Origin: Fimbriimonadaceae bacterium
GTDB lineage: Bacteria > Armatimonadota > Fimbriimonadia > Fimbriimonadales > Fimbriimonadaceae
Reading direction: 5' to 3'
Length of the DNA stretch: 19,836 bases
NCBI GenBank assembly: GCA_025451715.1
Contig: JANWJY010000141.1
Span: 1-19,836 of the forward strand
Positions 7,312 to 14,330 of this stretch are shown here, piece after piece (within the stretch, counting starts at the first letter, position 1; the number at the start of each line of letters is the position of its first letter). The notes under the pieces are model-generated. The model was not told the DNA's origin, made no database searches, and worked only from the letters and a program-made list of their open reading frames with translations. The translations under genes and the position numbers were made by a program.

Positions 7312-7343
7312 CGCTGGACTCCTGCGGGTTTCGCTCGCTTCAT
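7308..7343 (-). CDS. Leader mini-ORF of 11 codons before infC
   Basis: ATG at 7343 opens MKRAKPAGVQR and ends at TAA (7310-7308). That TAA overlaps the proposed infC ATA start as ATAA, so a ribosome ending here stands on the infC start codon. It begins 12 nt after the -10 box, with AGGG 5 nt before the ATG. Half of its residues are basic or small, and the coding tract contains the infC ribosome-binding AGGAG. It may be a true leader peptide or chance; nothing shows that it is translated. Confidence 0.4.
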   Translation of the reverse strand: MKRAKPAGVQR

Positions 7344-7355
7344 GTGTTCCCTACC

Positions 7356-7361
7356 ATTATA
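7356..7361 (-). promoter_or_regulatory. Promoter -10 box (TATAAT) of infC-rpmI-rplT
   Basis: A perfect consensus TATAAT on the minus strand, 44 nt before the proposed ATA start, giving a transcript leader of about 37 nt. No strong -35 is seen at 16-18 nt spacing. The leader is too short for the long L20-binding or riboswitch-type leaders known in other phyla. Confidence 0.65.
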
Positions 7362-7426
7362 TCTCGGGGTTCGCTAGTTTGATTCGGGCTCAAACCCCCG
7401 TGGGTATCCTGCGAACGGGCCGTATT

Positions 7427-7437
7427 ACTGGGCCAGT
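7427..7437. promoter_or_regulatory. Small palindrome before the FadN-like gene
   Basis: ACTGGGCCAGT is an 11-nt palindrome (5-bp arms, one central base) 18 nt before the ATG at 7456, just after TATTAC, a loose -10 match. The position would suit a repressor operator, but arms this short occur by chance. The rest of 7344-7455 holds the infC promoter and no other pattern I can name. Confidence 0.2.
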
Positions 7438-7455
7438 CGTGTGTTTAGGTCGCCT

Positions 7456-9624
7456 ATGTTTGAGAACCCCCGAAACGTCTGCGTCATCGGTGCAGGCACA
7501 ATGGGCAGCGGTATCGCTGCCCATCTTGCGAATCTCGGCCTTAACGTCACCCTCCTCGACCTGACAGCACAGTCGGTGCGCACCGCCTTCGACAAGGCCA
7601 AGACAGCCCGCCCGCCCCACTTCTATATCCCAGGCACGGCAGACACCGTGCGACTCGGCTCGATCGAGGAGAACCTCGATTGGGTCTCGGAGGCAGACTG
7701 GGTGTGCGAGGCGATCGTCGAGAAGCTTGAAGCGAAAAAGTCACTGTTCGCGCGCATCGAACCGCTTATGAAGCCCGACGCGATCGTGACCACCAACACG
7801 AGCGGTCTTCAGATCTCGCTGCTCGCAGCAGACCAGTCCCAGGCGTTCCGGCGCGTGTTCATGGGCACGCACTTCTTCAACCCCCCGCGCTATCTCAAAC
7901 TTCTCGAGCTCATTCCAACGCCCGACACGTCGCCGCAGGCGATCGAAGCGATGACCCGCTTCCTCGAGGACAAGTGCGCACGCCGCGTCGTGATCGCAAA
8001 GGACACGCCCGGCTTTATCGCAAACCGCTTTGGAATGTGGTCGATGATCTACGCCGTCCACGTCACTGAGCGGCTCGGGCTAAGCATCGAGGAGGTCGAC
8101 GCGATCACGGGTGCTTTCATTGGCCGACCGAACAGTGGAAGCTTCCGACTCAACGACCTCGTCGGCATCGACATCATGCAGGACATCGCGGACAACCTTA
8201 TCCGCCGCTGCCCTGAAGACCCTTTCGTCAAACATTTGGCGACACCGAAGTCAATGGCCGCACTCCTCGAAAAGGGCTGGATTGGAGAAAAGGCGGGCCA
8301 GGGCTTCTTCCGGCGCAGCGGACACGAAATCTTCGCCTTCGACCTCACCACCCACGTCTACCGGATGCGTCAGGAGATCGCATTCGACTCGATCAAGGAA
8401 CTCGGCAGGCTCCCACTGGCCGAAAGACTGCCGAGGGCACTCGAGCTCCGCGACCAAGTCGGCGACTTCCTCCGCGAGTACCTCCTCCCCACACTTCGCT
8501 ACGCGGACTATTTGAAGGAGGAGATTAGCCACAACGTCGAGGACTTCGACCGCGTGATGAAGTGGGGCTTCGGGTGGGAGGCCGGACCGTTCGAGACCAT
8601 CGACATCGTCGGTGCCGAGCGGGTCGGGATCGGGACGATGCCTTCTTACCAGGGCCGCTCGATCCTGAGCTTCGACGGCAACTATGTCCCACGCAAAGAA
8701 GAGCCACAGTACGCGAGCATCACCGACTTCCCCGTCATCGGCGAGCACGAAGGCTTTCGCGTACGCGACCTCGGCGACCACGTGCACGCCGTGTGCGCGA
8801 CGACCAAGATGGGCGTCTACAGCCCCGCGATGATACGCGCGATGTCGTCCTATCTCCAGTCCGGCAAGTCGCAGAGGATCGTCCTGACCAGCGAGGCGAA
8901 GGTCTATTCCGCTGGCTTCGACCTCAAGTTTCTTCTCGAGAAGGTCAATGAGGAGGACTGGGACGCGTGCGACAAGGCGCTCGTCGACTTCCAGAACCTC
9001 GGGCTGCTGCTCAGAGAGATCCCCGGTTGCGCCGCTGTGTTCGGCGGGTGCCTCGGCGGCGGATTTGAAATGGCCGCGTCGTGCTCGTGCATTGCGGCTG
9101 CAGGAGAGTCCAACATCGGCTTTCCCGAGTCGCGCGTCGGACTGCTCCCCTCTGGCGGTGGCACGCCGCTCATGCACGTCCGCAACCAGGAGAGCGCAAA
9201 GGCGCTCGTCGAGGCCGCTAAGCTGCTTTTGCTCGGGACAGTCGCGCGCAACGCGGACGAGTCAAGAAAGCGAGGTTTCCTCCGCCGCGAGGACCCGACC
9301 ATCTACCATCCCGATCGGCTGATAACCGAGGCTAAACGCATCGCCCTCACAGCGGAGCCCGCCGGAATCCCTGAGTGGAAGGTCGTCGCGGGCCCCGTGC
9401 CCGGAATGATCGAAAGGATGCAGGACGAACTGACTAAATCTGGAGAGATCACCGCGCACGACTGCGAAATCGGCGACAAGATCAAGCACGCGATCGCCCG
9501 GGCCGAGTCGTTCAAGGACTCCCTCGCAAAGGAGCGCGCTGCCTTCGTAGAACTGCTCAAGGACGGGATGACACAGACGCGCATCCGTCACATGATCGAG
9601 ACCGGCAAGCCGCTCCGCAACTAG
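7456..9624 (+). CDS. fadN: 3-hydroxyacyl-CoA dehydrogenase / enoyl-CoA hydratase fusion, FadN type
   Basis: Two-domain beta-oxidation enzyme: it hydrates enoyl-CoA and oxidises the 3-hydroxyacyl-CoA with NAD. Dehydrogenase first: Rossmann motif GAGTMG (12-17), then HFFNPP with catalytic H139 and E151 (12 apart, as in known HADs), followed by the two C-terminal helical domains. Hydratase (crotonase) last, about 430-640: YSAGFDL, oxyanion loop GGCLGGGFE and PESRVGLLPSGGGT, with both catalytic Glu kept (E538 and E558, 20 apart). This order is that of Bacillus FadN and opposite to E. coli FadB/FadJ. The ATG at 7456 (722 residues) is preferred; an in-frame GTG at 7441 would add five residues. The hydratase end is followed by ~80 helical residues. 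etfB starts 3 nt later, making one operon. No thiolase is adjacent. Confidence 0.93.
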   Translation: MFENPRNVCVIGAGTMGSGIAAHLANLGLNVTLLDLTAQSVRTAFDKAKTARPPHFYIPGTADTVRLGSIEENLDWVSEADWVCEAIVEKLEAKKSLFARIEPLMKPDAIVTTNTSGLQISLLAADQSQAFRRVFMGTHFFNPPRYLKLLELIPTPDTSPQAIEAMTRFLEDKCARRVVIAKDTPGFIANRFGMWSMIYAVHVTERLGLSIEEVDAITGAFIGRPNSGSFRLNDLVGIDIMQDIADNLIRRCPEDPFVKHLATPKSMAALLEKGWIGEKAGQGFFRRSGHEIFAFDLTTHVYRMRQEIAFDSIKELGRLPLAERLPRALELRDQVGDFLREYLLPTLRYADYLKEEISHNVEDFDRVMKWGFGWEAGPFETIDIVGAERVGIGTMPSYQGRSILSFDGNYVPRKEEPQYASITDFPVIGEHEGFRVRDLGDHVHAVCATTKMGVYSPAMIRAMSSYLQSGKSQRIVLTSEAKVYSAGFDLKFLLEKVNEEDWDACDKALVDFQNLGLLLREIPGCAAVFGGCLGGGFEMAASCSCIAAAGESNIGFPESRVGLLPSGGGTPLMHVRNQESAKALVEAAKLLLLGTVARNADESRKRGFLRREDPTIYHPDRLITEAKRIALTAEPAGIPEWKVVAGPVPGMIERMQDELTKSGEITAHDCEIGDKIKHAIARAESFKDSLAKERAAFVELLKDGMTQTRIRHMIETGKPLRN

Positions 9625-9627
9625 CAC

Positions 9628-10359
9628 ATGAAGATACTCTGCCCCATCAAGCGCGTCGTCGACCCGTATGCGAAGGTAAGGCCCCTGTCTGACGGAAGCG
9701 GGCTCGACATCGGAGCCGTGAAGTTCGACGTCAACCCGTTCGACGAGATCGCGGTCGAAGAGGCGGTGCGCATGAAGGAGAAGGATCCAACCGTCACGAT
9801 CACCGCCGTCTCAATCGGGGGCCCAGAGGTCGAGGAGCAACTGCGAAAGGCGCTCGCGATGGGCGCTGACGAGGCGATGCTGATCGAGAACGCGTTGCCG
9901 CTTGATTCGAGCGTAGTCGCCGCCGAGCTCGCACACTTTGCAAAGGGCTACGACCTCGTGCTCATGGGCAAGCAGTCGACCGACGACGACAACGGCCAGG
10001 CTGCACAGATGCTTGCAGCTAAGCTCAATTGGCCGCAAGCGACGTTCGCATCTTCGGTCTCGATCGTCGATGGAATCGCGACGGTCACGCGCGAGACCGA
10101 CACCGGCGAGGAGACTCTCGTGCTTCCTCTCCCCGCCGTCATCACGACCGACCTGCGATTGAACGAGCCGCGGTACATCGCACTGCCCGGGATCATCAAG
10201 GCGCGCACAAAGCCACTCTCGAAAGTCCCCCGCGCGACGGACGCGGGTCCAAAGTCGCGCGTCGTGCGGATGGACAGTCCCCCGCCGCGCCCCGCTGGCC
10301 GCAAGGTCGCGCGCGTTGACGAGCTCATCGCAGGGCTCAAAGAGCGAGGCGTGCTCTGA
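9628..10359 (+). CDS. etfB: Electron transfer flavoprotein beta subunit
   Basis: With EtfA it carries electrons from acyl-CoA dehydrogenases to the membrane quinone pool; the beta subunit holds AMP. Its 243 residues are slightly below the usual ~250. N-terminus MKILCPIKRVVDPYAKVR, then VKFDVNPFDEIAVEEAVRMKE, the nucleotide loop MGKQSTDDDNGQAAQMLA and DLRLNEPRYIALPGIIKA are family marks. It starts 3 nt after the FadN-like stop and shares one base with etfA (TGATG), so the order FadN-EtfB-EtfA is a single operon. No Shine-Dalgarno stands before the ATG, so coupling is likely. Confidence 0.97.
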   Translation: MKILCPIKRVVDPYAKVRPLSDGSGLDIGAVKFDVNPFDEIAVEEAVRMKEKDPTVTITAVSIGGPEVEEQLRKALAMGADEAMLIENALPLDSSVVAAELAHFAKGYDLVLMGKQSTDDDNGQAAQMLAAKLNWPQATFASSVSIVDGIATVTRETDTGEETLVLPLPAVITTDLRLNEPRYIALPGIIKARTKPLSKVPRATDAGPKSRVVRMDSPPPRPAGRKVARVDELIAGLKERGVL

Positions 10360-11186
10360 TGCCAAGGCTCCTGCTCGTCGCGTTCGCGCCTGCGGACAAC
10401 GCGGCCCTCGGCGGCTTTGCAGAAGCGATTGGGCTGGAGGGCACGCTGATCGCGTTCGAGGGCGAGGTCCCGCCCGCCGACGCAGCGGCCGACGCGCTGA
10501 AGAAGGAGGCAGATGGCTTCACCCACATCGCCGCCGTGTCCTCGATGCAGTCGAAGGACGTGATGGCGCGCCTCGCCGGACTGCTCGACGCCGCCATGGT
10601 CACAGATGCGATCAAAGTGGTTTCACCGACACAGTTCGTGCGACCGATGGTCGCCGGTTCCGTGCTCGCGACCGTCGAGACGATGCACGAGCCGGTCGTG
10701 ATCACCTTCCGCCCCGCCAGCTTCCCGAAGGTCGAAAAGAACGGTGACAAAGCTCTGAAGGTGCTCGAAACGACCACCTCGCGCACCTCGAAGTCTGGTG
10801 GTGCGAAAGGTTCGCGGCCCGACCTCACCCAGGCCAAGCGCATCGTCTCCGGAGGACGTCCGCTCAAGGACGCGGCGACGTTCGAGAAGATCATCGGCGG
10901 GCTGGCGGACAAGCTGGGCGGCGCGGTTGGCGCGACCCGCGCAGCGGTGGACAGCGGGATCGCGGCGAACGAGCTGCAGGTCGGGCAGACGGGCAAGATC
11001 GTCGCGCCGGACCTCTACATCGCGGCGGGCATCAGCGGCTCGACGCAGCACATGGCGGGGATCAAGGACTCGAAGGTGATCGTCGCAATCAACACCGACC
11101 CCGACGCCCCGATCTTCGAGTTCGCCGACTTCGGCCTCGTCGCAGACCTCTTTACCGCCGTTCCGGAGTTGACTGAGAAGGTTTAA
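10359..11186 (+). CDS. etfA: Electron transfer flavoprotein alpha subunit (short form)
   Basis: Holds the FAD of the ETF dimer. The C-terminal flavin domain is intact: GATRAAVDSG with the conserved Arg, QVGQTGKIVAPDLYIAAGISG, STQHMAGIKDSKVIVAINTD and PIFEFADFGLVADLF. At 275 residues it is ~35 shorter than usual; the loss lies in the N-terminal domain (1-150), which is compact and alanine-rich. The Arg and the QTGK threonine typical of ordinary, non-bifurcating ETF are present. The start overlaps the etfB stop by one base. It ends convergently on the Yip1-type gene, with which it shares TTAA. Its likely electron donors include the acyl-CoA dehydrogenase at 4909-6066. Confidence 0.96.
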   Translation: MPRLLLVAFAPADNAALGGFAEAIGLEGTLIAFEGEVPPADAAADALKKEADGFTHIAAVSSMQSKDVMARLAGLLDAAMVTDAIKVVSPTQFVRPMVAGSVLATVETMHEPVVITFRPASFPKVEKNGDKALKVLETTTSRTSKSGGAKGSRPDLTQAKRIVSGGRPLKDAATFEKIIGGLADKLGGAVGATRAAVDSGIAANELQVGQTGKIVAPDLYIAAGISGSTQHMAGIKDSKVIVAINTDPDAPIFEFADFGLVADLFTAVPELTEKV

Positions 11187-11854
11187 TCCATCCCCATGAC
11201 TTCACCGAGCGACCGCCCGATGTCGACGTAGAAGTTCCCTTTGATCTCGCGCACGGCCTCGAACTCCGTCCCAGGCGCGCCGAAGAACGGGCGCAAGGTC
11301 CAGCCGAGCTGGCTGCCGACGAACGCGTACAGGAACATCCACGGCACGAGCACGCTCCCGCGTTTACCGCCGACGTCGCCCCACAAGTCGCGCACCGCGC
11401 GGCCAAAGTAGCGCACGCCGACGATCCCGCACGTACCGAGGATCGCGACGTTGAGCAGTTTGAAGAACTGGTAGTGGCTGCTCGTAAGCATGAAGAACAG
11501 AGTGACCGGAGCGAAGCTCACGAGCAGCACAGAGGTCACCGCCAGTGCAGCGAGCAGGAGCGTGAAGTACTGCCCCACCGTCTCCTTCGCACCCAGGAGC
11601 AGGCACGCGACGTACAGCGTCGGCAGACAGATCGCCACTGTCGCGAGGAAAAGCAGGGGGAGCTTGATAGCGGAGCTGAGCGCCTGCGCCGGGCCAGTGA
11701 ACGCCCCCATGATCGCACCATAGATTGCGAAGAGCACGAACGACGACACGAAAAGCGAGACCATCTTCTCGCTCAGCCTGTCGAAGCGCTTGACCTCTTC
11801 GAGAAAGCCCTGCCCGTCCCGAAGGACGGCGAACGGCGCCTGGAGGTGGTTCAC
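11183..11854 (-). CDS. Yip1-type multi-pass membrane protein
   Basis: An integral membrane protein with about five hydrophobic helices (FVSSFVLFAIYGAIMGAF, LLFLATVAICLPTLYVACLL, TLLLAALAVTSVLLVSFAPV, FKLLNVAILGTCGIVGV and WMFLYAFVGSQLGW). A cytoplasmic N-terminal stretch (QAPFAVLRDGQGFLEEV) resembles the Yip1-domain start, in which a short amphipathic segment precedes the bundle. The C-terminal PFFGAPGTEFEAVREIKGNFY is outside the bundle. The family's role in bacteria is unknown. The GTG at 11854 (223 residues) is chosen because homologous-looking sequence begins there; a TTG at 11890 would add 12 residues without membrane or family character. Neither has a good Shine-Dalgarno. It is divergent from the DUF1080 pair and convergent with etfA. 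Confidence 0.75.
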   Translation of the reverse strand: MNHLQAPFAVLRDGQGFLEEVKRFDRLSEKMVSLFVSSFVLFAIYGAIMGAFTGPAQALSSAIKLPLLFLATVAICLPTLYVACLLLGAKETVGQYFTLLLAALAVTSVLLVSFAPVTLFFMLTSSHYQFFKLLNVAILGTCGIVGVRYFGRAVRDLWGDVGGKRGSVLVPWMFLYAFVGSQLGWTLRPFFGAPGTEFEAVREIKGNFYVDIGRSLGEVMGMD

Positions 11855-11943
11855 GGTCGTTGGTTTACCTCTACACGAAGCAACCGGCAAACCGCTGCAG
11901 ACGTTCCAGACACGTCCCTGAACCTGGTGACGAGTGCTTCAGA

Positions 11944-11949
11944 TAGACT
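11944..11949 (+). promoter_or_regulatory. Candidate -10 box (TAGACT) of first DUF1080 gene
   Basis: TAGACT ends 6 nt before the ATG at 11956, and there is no Shine-Dalgarno. The same GATAGACT word sits at the same distance before the second DUF1080 gene (12607-12612). The spacer 11855-11955 between this gene and the Yip1-type gene otherwise shows no feature I can support. Confidence 0.45.
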
Positions 11950-11955
11950 CTCGAC

Positions 11956-12609
11956 ATGATCAGTGCCCTTCTTGCCCTCGCAGCCCAAAGCGAAAACCCG
12001 GTCCAACTCTTCGACGGCACGTCGCTGGGCGGGTGGCACATGGACGTGCCGGAGCTGGACAACAACCCGGGCGGGACCAAGCCGTTCATCGTGCGCGACG
12101 GAAAGCTGGTCAGCCTCGGCACTCCGGGTGGGCACCTGATCACCGACGGCTCGTTCGAGAACTACAGCCTGACGATCGAGTACCGGTTCGCGAACAAGCC
12201 CGGCAACTGCGGCGCGCTCGTGCACGCGTCGACTCCGCGGCGTTTGTACGGGATGTTCCCACAGTCGCTCGAAGTGCAGATGCAGAGCGGCGACGCTGGC
12301 GACTTCTGGTGCATCGGCGAGGACGTCACCGTCCCCGACATGGAGTGGCGGCGCGGGCCGAAGGCGAACTGGGGCGTCGACGGCAGCAAGGCGCGGCGGA
12401 TCAAGAACCTCACTGACGGCTCGGAGAAACCGCTCGGCGAGTGGAACACGATGGTGATCCGGTGCTGGCGCGATCGCGTAATGGTGTGGGTGAACGGCGA
12501 CCTCGTCAACTCTGGCAGCCACTGCACCGCGAGCAAGGGCCAGATCGCGATCCAAGCCGAGGGCTCCGAGGTCGAGTTCCGAAGGATCGAGCTGGCAAAG
12601 CTAGGATAG
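11956..12609 (+). CDS. DUF1080 (3-keto-disaccharide hydrolase domain) protein, copy 1
   Basis: A 217-residue protein that is one DUF1080 domain, a concanavalin-like beta sandwich found in secreted enzymes acting on 3-keto-glycosides. A very short hydrophobic start (MISALLALAAQS) could be a minimal signal peptide. Family marks: LFDGTSLGGWHMD, PFIVRDGKLVSLG, a central NCGALVHAS, EVQMQSGDAGDFW, GEWNTMVIRC and VWVNGDLVNSG, with a C-terminal EVEFRRIELAKL. It has ~14 more residues than copy 2 between the sandwich halves (MEWRRGPKANWGV region). Its stop TAG is part of the -10-like box for copy 2. The substrate is unknown. Confidence 0.9.
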   Translation: MISALLALAAQSENPVQLFDGTSLGGWHMDVPELDNNPGGTKPFIVRDGKLVSLGTPGGHLITDGSFENYSLTIEYRFANKPGNCGALVHASTPRRLYGMFPQSLEVQMQSGDAGDFWCIGEDVTVPDMEWRRGPKANWGVDGSKARRIKNLTDGSEKPLGEWNTMVIRCWRDRVMVWVNGDLVNSGSHCTASKGQIAIQAEGSEVEFRRIELAKLG

Positions 12610-12612
12610 ACT
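12607..12612 (+). promoter_or_regulatory. Candidate -10 box (TAGACT) overlapping stop of DUF1080 copy 1
   Basis: TAGACT starts with the TAG stop of the preceding gene and ends 6 nt before the ATG at 12619, with no Shine-Dalgarno. The arrangement repeats that at 815-820 and 11944-11949. Confidence 0.4.
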
Positions 12613-12618
12613 TTGGTC

Positions 12619-13245
12619 ATGACAACGCTCTTCGCTGCAATCGTCCTGTCTCAGGCCGCAGCGCCGGTCGCGCTTTTTGATGGAAAGAGTTTGAAGGGTT
12701 GGCACGAGGACGTGCCCTCGAACGACGCCAAGACGGAGCCGGTGCCTGCGTTTGTCGTGCGCGACGGCGTGCTCGTCTCGCTCGGCGAACCGCGCGGACA
12801 CTTGATCTCGAACTCGCAGTATGAGAATTACAAGCTGACAGTCGAGTACCGATTCACCAAGACGGCCGAGAACTGCGGCGTGCTTGTGCACGCTTCGATC
12901 CCACGTGCCCGCAACAACATGCTTCCCCGCTGTCTTGAGGTCCAGATGATGAGCGGGAACGGAGGCGACTTCTACATGCTCGGCGAGACGATCAAGAAGC
13001 GCGGCGCGACCGAGCCCGTCACTGGGATCAGGATCCCGAACATGACGGACAATTCGGAGAAGCCGATCGGCGAATGGAACACGATGGTGATCGAGTGCAA
13101 GGGTGCAGAGGTGAAAGTATGGATGAACGGAGACTTCGTGAACGACGGAGTGGAGTGCTCGTCATCGCGCGGGCAGATCGCGCTGCAGAGCGAGGGCGCG
13201 GAGGTCGAGTTCAGGAGGATCCTGATGGAGAAGCTCACTGGCTGA
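12619..13245 (+). CDS. DUF1080 (3-keto-disaccharide hydrolase domain) protein, copy 2
   Basis: A 208-residue paralogue of the gene just before it, 9 nt away. The start is ATG 12619; a TTG two codons earlier is also in frame. MTTLFAAIVLSQAAA is a short signal-peptide-like start with a plausible Ala cleavage site. The same landmarks recur: LFDGKSLKGWHED, FVVRDGVLVSLGEPRGH, NCGVLVHAS, EVQMMSGNGGDF, GEWNTMVIEC, WMNGDFVNDG and GAEVEFRRI. It lies convergent to the serine hydrolase, with only 5 nt between stops. The pair look like a tandem duplication that has since diverged. Confidence 0.92.
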   Translation: MTTLFAAIVLSQAAAPVALFDGKSLKGWHEDVPSNDAKTEPVPAFVVRDGVLVSLGEPRGHLISNSQYENYKLTVEYRFTKTAENCGVLVHASIPRARNNMLPRCLEVQMMSGNGGDFYMLGETIKKRGATEPVTGIRIPNMTDNSEKPIGEWNTMVIECKGAEVKVWMNGDFVNDGVECSSSRGQIALQSEGAEVEFRRILMEKLTG

Positions 13246-13250
13246 AGCCG

Positions 13251-14330
13251 TCACTTCTCTGAAACAAGGGCGAACACTGCGTCGTGGAACTTCGGCCTGA
13301 ACTGTTTGATCTTCAAGTTCGCTGCGCTGGGGTGGACGCGGTTGGTGAGCAGCACGGCGAACAGTTGGTTGGCCGGGTCGACCCAGATCGTCGTGCCGGT
13401 GTACCCCGTGTGGCCGAACGACTTGATCGAGAACTTCGTCCCCGCCGAGGAGTCCTCTTCGGACCGAGTGTCGAAACCCAGACCGTACGTCGAGTCGTCG
13501 TTCTGCTTCTTCGTGAACTGCGCGATGGTCTCTCTCTTGAACGGCTCCGCGCCCAGCATCCACGCCCGCGCGACCTTCGCGAGGTCCCGCGAGGTCGAGA
13601 ACAGGCCCGCGTTGCCGCTCACGCCGCCGATGAGGTACGCGATCGGGTCGTGCACCGCCCCCTGGATGAACTCAGCACTCACGCGCTTGAAACCGCGCAG
13701 GTCTTCGAGCTTCTTCCGCCAGGCGATGTACTTCTCCGTCGGCGTAGTGCGCTTTCGGTCCTCGAACGAAGGTTTGAAAAACGTGTCCTTCAGTCCCAGT
13801 GGGCCGGTCAGTCGCTTTTGCAGCAGTTCTTCGAACCCCAGGCCGGTGAGCCGCTGCTCGACCTCCATCAGCGTGACGAACCCGAGGCACGAGTAATCGC
13901 ACTTCTTGCCGGGAGCGCTGCGCAGGGCGGACCGCAGGATCACGTCCTTCACTTCAAGAGCGTTCGTCCGGCTCTCGTAGTTGCCGTACGCGGCGAGGCC
14001 GCTGTCGTGCATGAGCAGGTTGCGGACCGTGACTTCGTCCTTGTCGTCGCCGACGAACTCCGCGACGACGCTCTGCACGTGTGCGTCGAGGTCGAGCTCG
14101 TTCGACTGCACGAGGGACATCGCGATGCTGGTCGTCGCGACGATCTTCGTCAACGACGCGAGGTCCCAAAGGGTCTTCTCGCCGATCGCAGGACTTTCCT
14201 TCGCATAGGTGTGGCGTCCCGCGTCCGCGAACCACGTCTCGTCCGCGTTCCCAACCGCAGCCGACATCCCAGGCGCGACGCCATCCTTGACGCCCTCCCG
14301 CAGGATCTCGAGCAGCTTCGACTCGGTCAT
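13251..14330 (-). CDS. Beta-lactamase-fold serine hydrolase, altered second motif
   Basis: A 359-residue member of the class C beta-lactamase / DD-peptidase / EstB-type family (acyl-enzyme hydrolases of peptides or esters). Motif 1 SLTK gives nucleophile S59 and K62, and the HTG at 307-309 stands for the third motif. The second motif, normally YxN, reads Y146-S-C148, so the Asn is replaced by Cys. No signal peptide is seen at the ATG, so as annotated it is cytoplasmic unless export is atypical. Its ATG overlaps the GH20 stop as ATGA (14327-14330), without its own Shine-Dalgarno, so it is translated in coupling with GH20. The context suggests cell-wall peptide processing or recycling after hexosamine release, which is inference. 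Confidence 0.9.
   Translation of the reverse strand: MTESKLLEILREGVKDGVAPGMSAAVGNADETWFADAGRHTYAKESPAIGEKTLWDLASLTKIVATTSIAMSLVQSNELDLDAHVQSVVAEFVGDDKDEVTVRNLLMHDSGLAAYGNYESRTNALEVKDVILRSALRSAPGKKCDYSCLGFVTLMEVEQRLTGLGFEELLQKRLTGPLGLKDTFFKPSFEDRKRTTPTEKYIAWRKKLEDLRGFKRVSAEFIQGAVHDPIAYLIGGVSGNAGLFSTSRDLAKVARAWMLGAEPFKRETIAQFTKKQNDDSTYGLGFDTRSEEDSSAGTKFSIKSFGHTGYTGTTIWVDPANQLFAVLLTNRVHPSAANLKIKQFRPKFHDAVFALVSEK

Noticed and set aside
818..9630. Shared decamer CTAGCACATG at the starts of the genes at 828 and 9628
   Set aside because: Only two copies, one of which includes a stop codon (TAG) of the preceding gene. It is not enough to claim a regulatory element.
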